Assembly: GCA_026225295.1 (NCBI GenBank)
Contig: JAMFSN010000171.1
Location: forward strand, 1-47,752
Direction: 5' to 3'
DNA from: Frankia alni
GTDB lineage: Bacteria; Actinomycetota; Actinomycetes; Frankiales; Frankiaceae
Length of the DNA: 47,752 nt
The translations under genes were made by a program, and so were the position numbers. The notes under the pieces were generated by a model. That model was given only the letters and a program-made list of their open reading frames with translations, did not search any database and had not been told where the DNA came from. Of this stretch, positions 47,626 through 47,752 are shown piece after piece. Position 1 is the stretch's first letter; the number at the start of each line of letters is the position of its first letter.

Positions 47626-47752
47626 GGGAGCGAGGGGGTCCTGTCCGTGGCCATGTAAAAGGTCCTCGCAGGTGGCCAGGTTGAGGCACGGGCGACAGCT
47701 ACCCGTCGCGGCCGCGCTCGCCGCGGCGGTCCGCGACGCCGCCGGCGCCCTA
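47626..47752. repeat. Terminal direct repeat, right copy
   Basis: Exact copy of bases 1-127; see the left copy. Confidence 0.95.

Noticed and set aside
1-47752. CRISPR array
   Set aside because: No run of regularly spaced identical repeats with unique spacers was seen, and no cas genes are present.

Overview
The window is one turn of a circular molecule. Bases 1-127 recur exactly as bases 47626-47752, so the circle is 47,625 bp (127 is also a common assembly k-mer overlap). Very high GC, WhiB-type regulators, a DUF2637-like (SpdB-like) protein, a GntR/Nudix pair like KorSA/Pif of pSAM2 and FtsK/TraB-type transfer ATPases point to an actinomycete plasmid, perhaps from Micromonosporales, Frankiales or a relative. 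I see no phage structural genes, no relaxase and no intact integrase, only what looks like the tail of a tyrosine recombinase at 45747-45845.

Layout. (1) 1-4.5 kb: a small HTH protein, a hairpin-rich non-coding block (374-1073), a winged-helix protein that may act in replication, a ribbon-helix-helix protein and a membrane-anchored trypsin-like protease. (2) 19.9 kb down to about 4.0 kb, minus strand: one long, tightly coupled transfer cluster of more than 20 genes, many joined by ATGA, GTGA or TGATG overlaps. It holds two FtsK-like ATPases, several small membrane proteins, two WhiB proteins, a HEAGH protein, zinc-ribbon proteins, a ParB-like protein and a GIY-YIG-like protein, with traces of internal deletion. 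(3) 20.0-21.4 kb: divergent GntR (KorSA-like) and Nudix (Pif-like) genes, with a 10-bp-arm palindrome between the divergent start sites. (4) 21.4-25 kb: parA and a ParB-position partner, a PLP-dependent desulfhydrase/ACC-deaminase-like enzyme, and two genes broken by single-base frameshifts. (5) 25-29.8 kb: a perfect 38-bp palindrome, a G-quadruplex motif beside a hairpin, a second set of small coupled genes, and three copies of an 18-bp CACGTG-centred palindrome. (6) 30-35 kb: accessory cargo: a pentapeptide-repeat membrane protein with the debris of a second copy, a coiled-coil membrane protein, a protein made of two recently duplicated Phd-like antitoxin domains, and a serine recombinase. 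(7) 35-41 kb: a regulatory island: an ECF sigma factor with a TPR-MerR protein, a PadR operon, a fusion of two HTH domains with a degenerate receiver and a LuxR domain, and two related microproteins that both precede strong terminators. (8) 41-45 kb: an AT-rich island with iteron-like repeats before a double-winged-helix protein (the best candidate replication origin and initiator), then an AbiE-like toxin-antitoxin pair behind two palindromes. (9) 45-47.6 kb: integrase debris, a stand-alone double-HTH regulator, and a small membrane protein.

Reading of the whole. This looks like a conjugative actinomycete plasmid whose transfer cluster is probably controlled by the GntR repressor, kept by ParA and an AbiE-like addiction pair, and carrying several one-off regulators. 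All functions were judged by eye from motifs and gene order; no database search was run.
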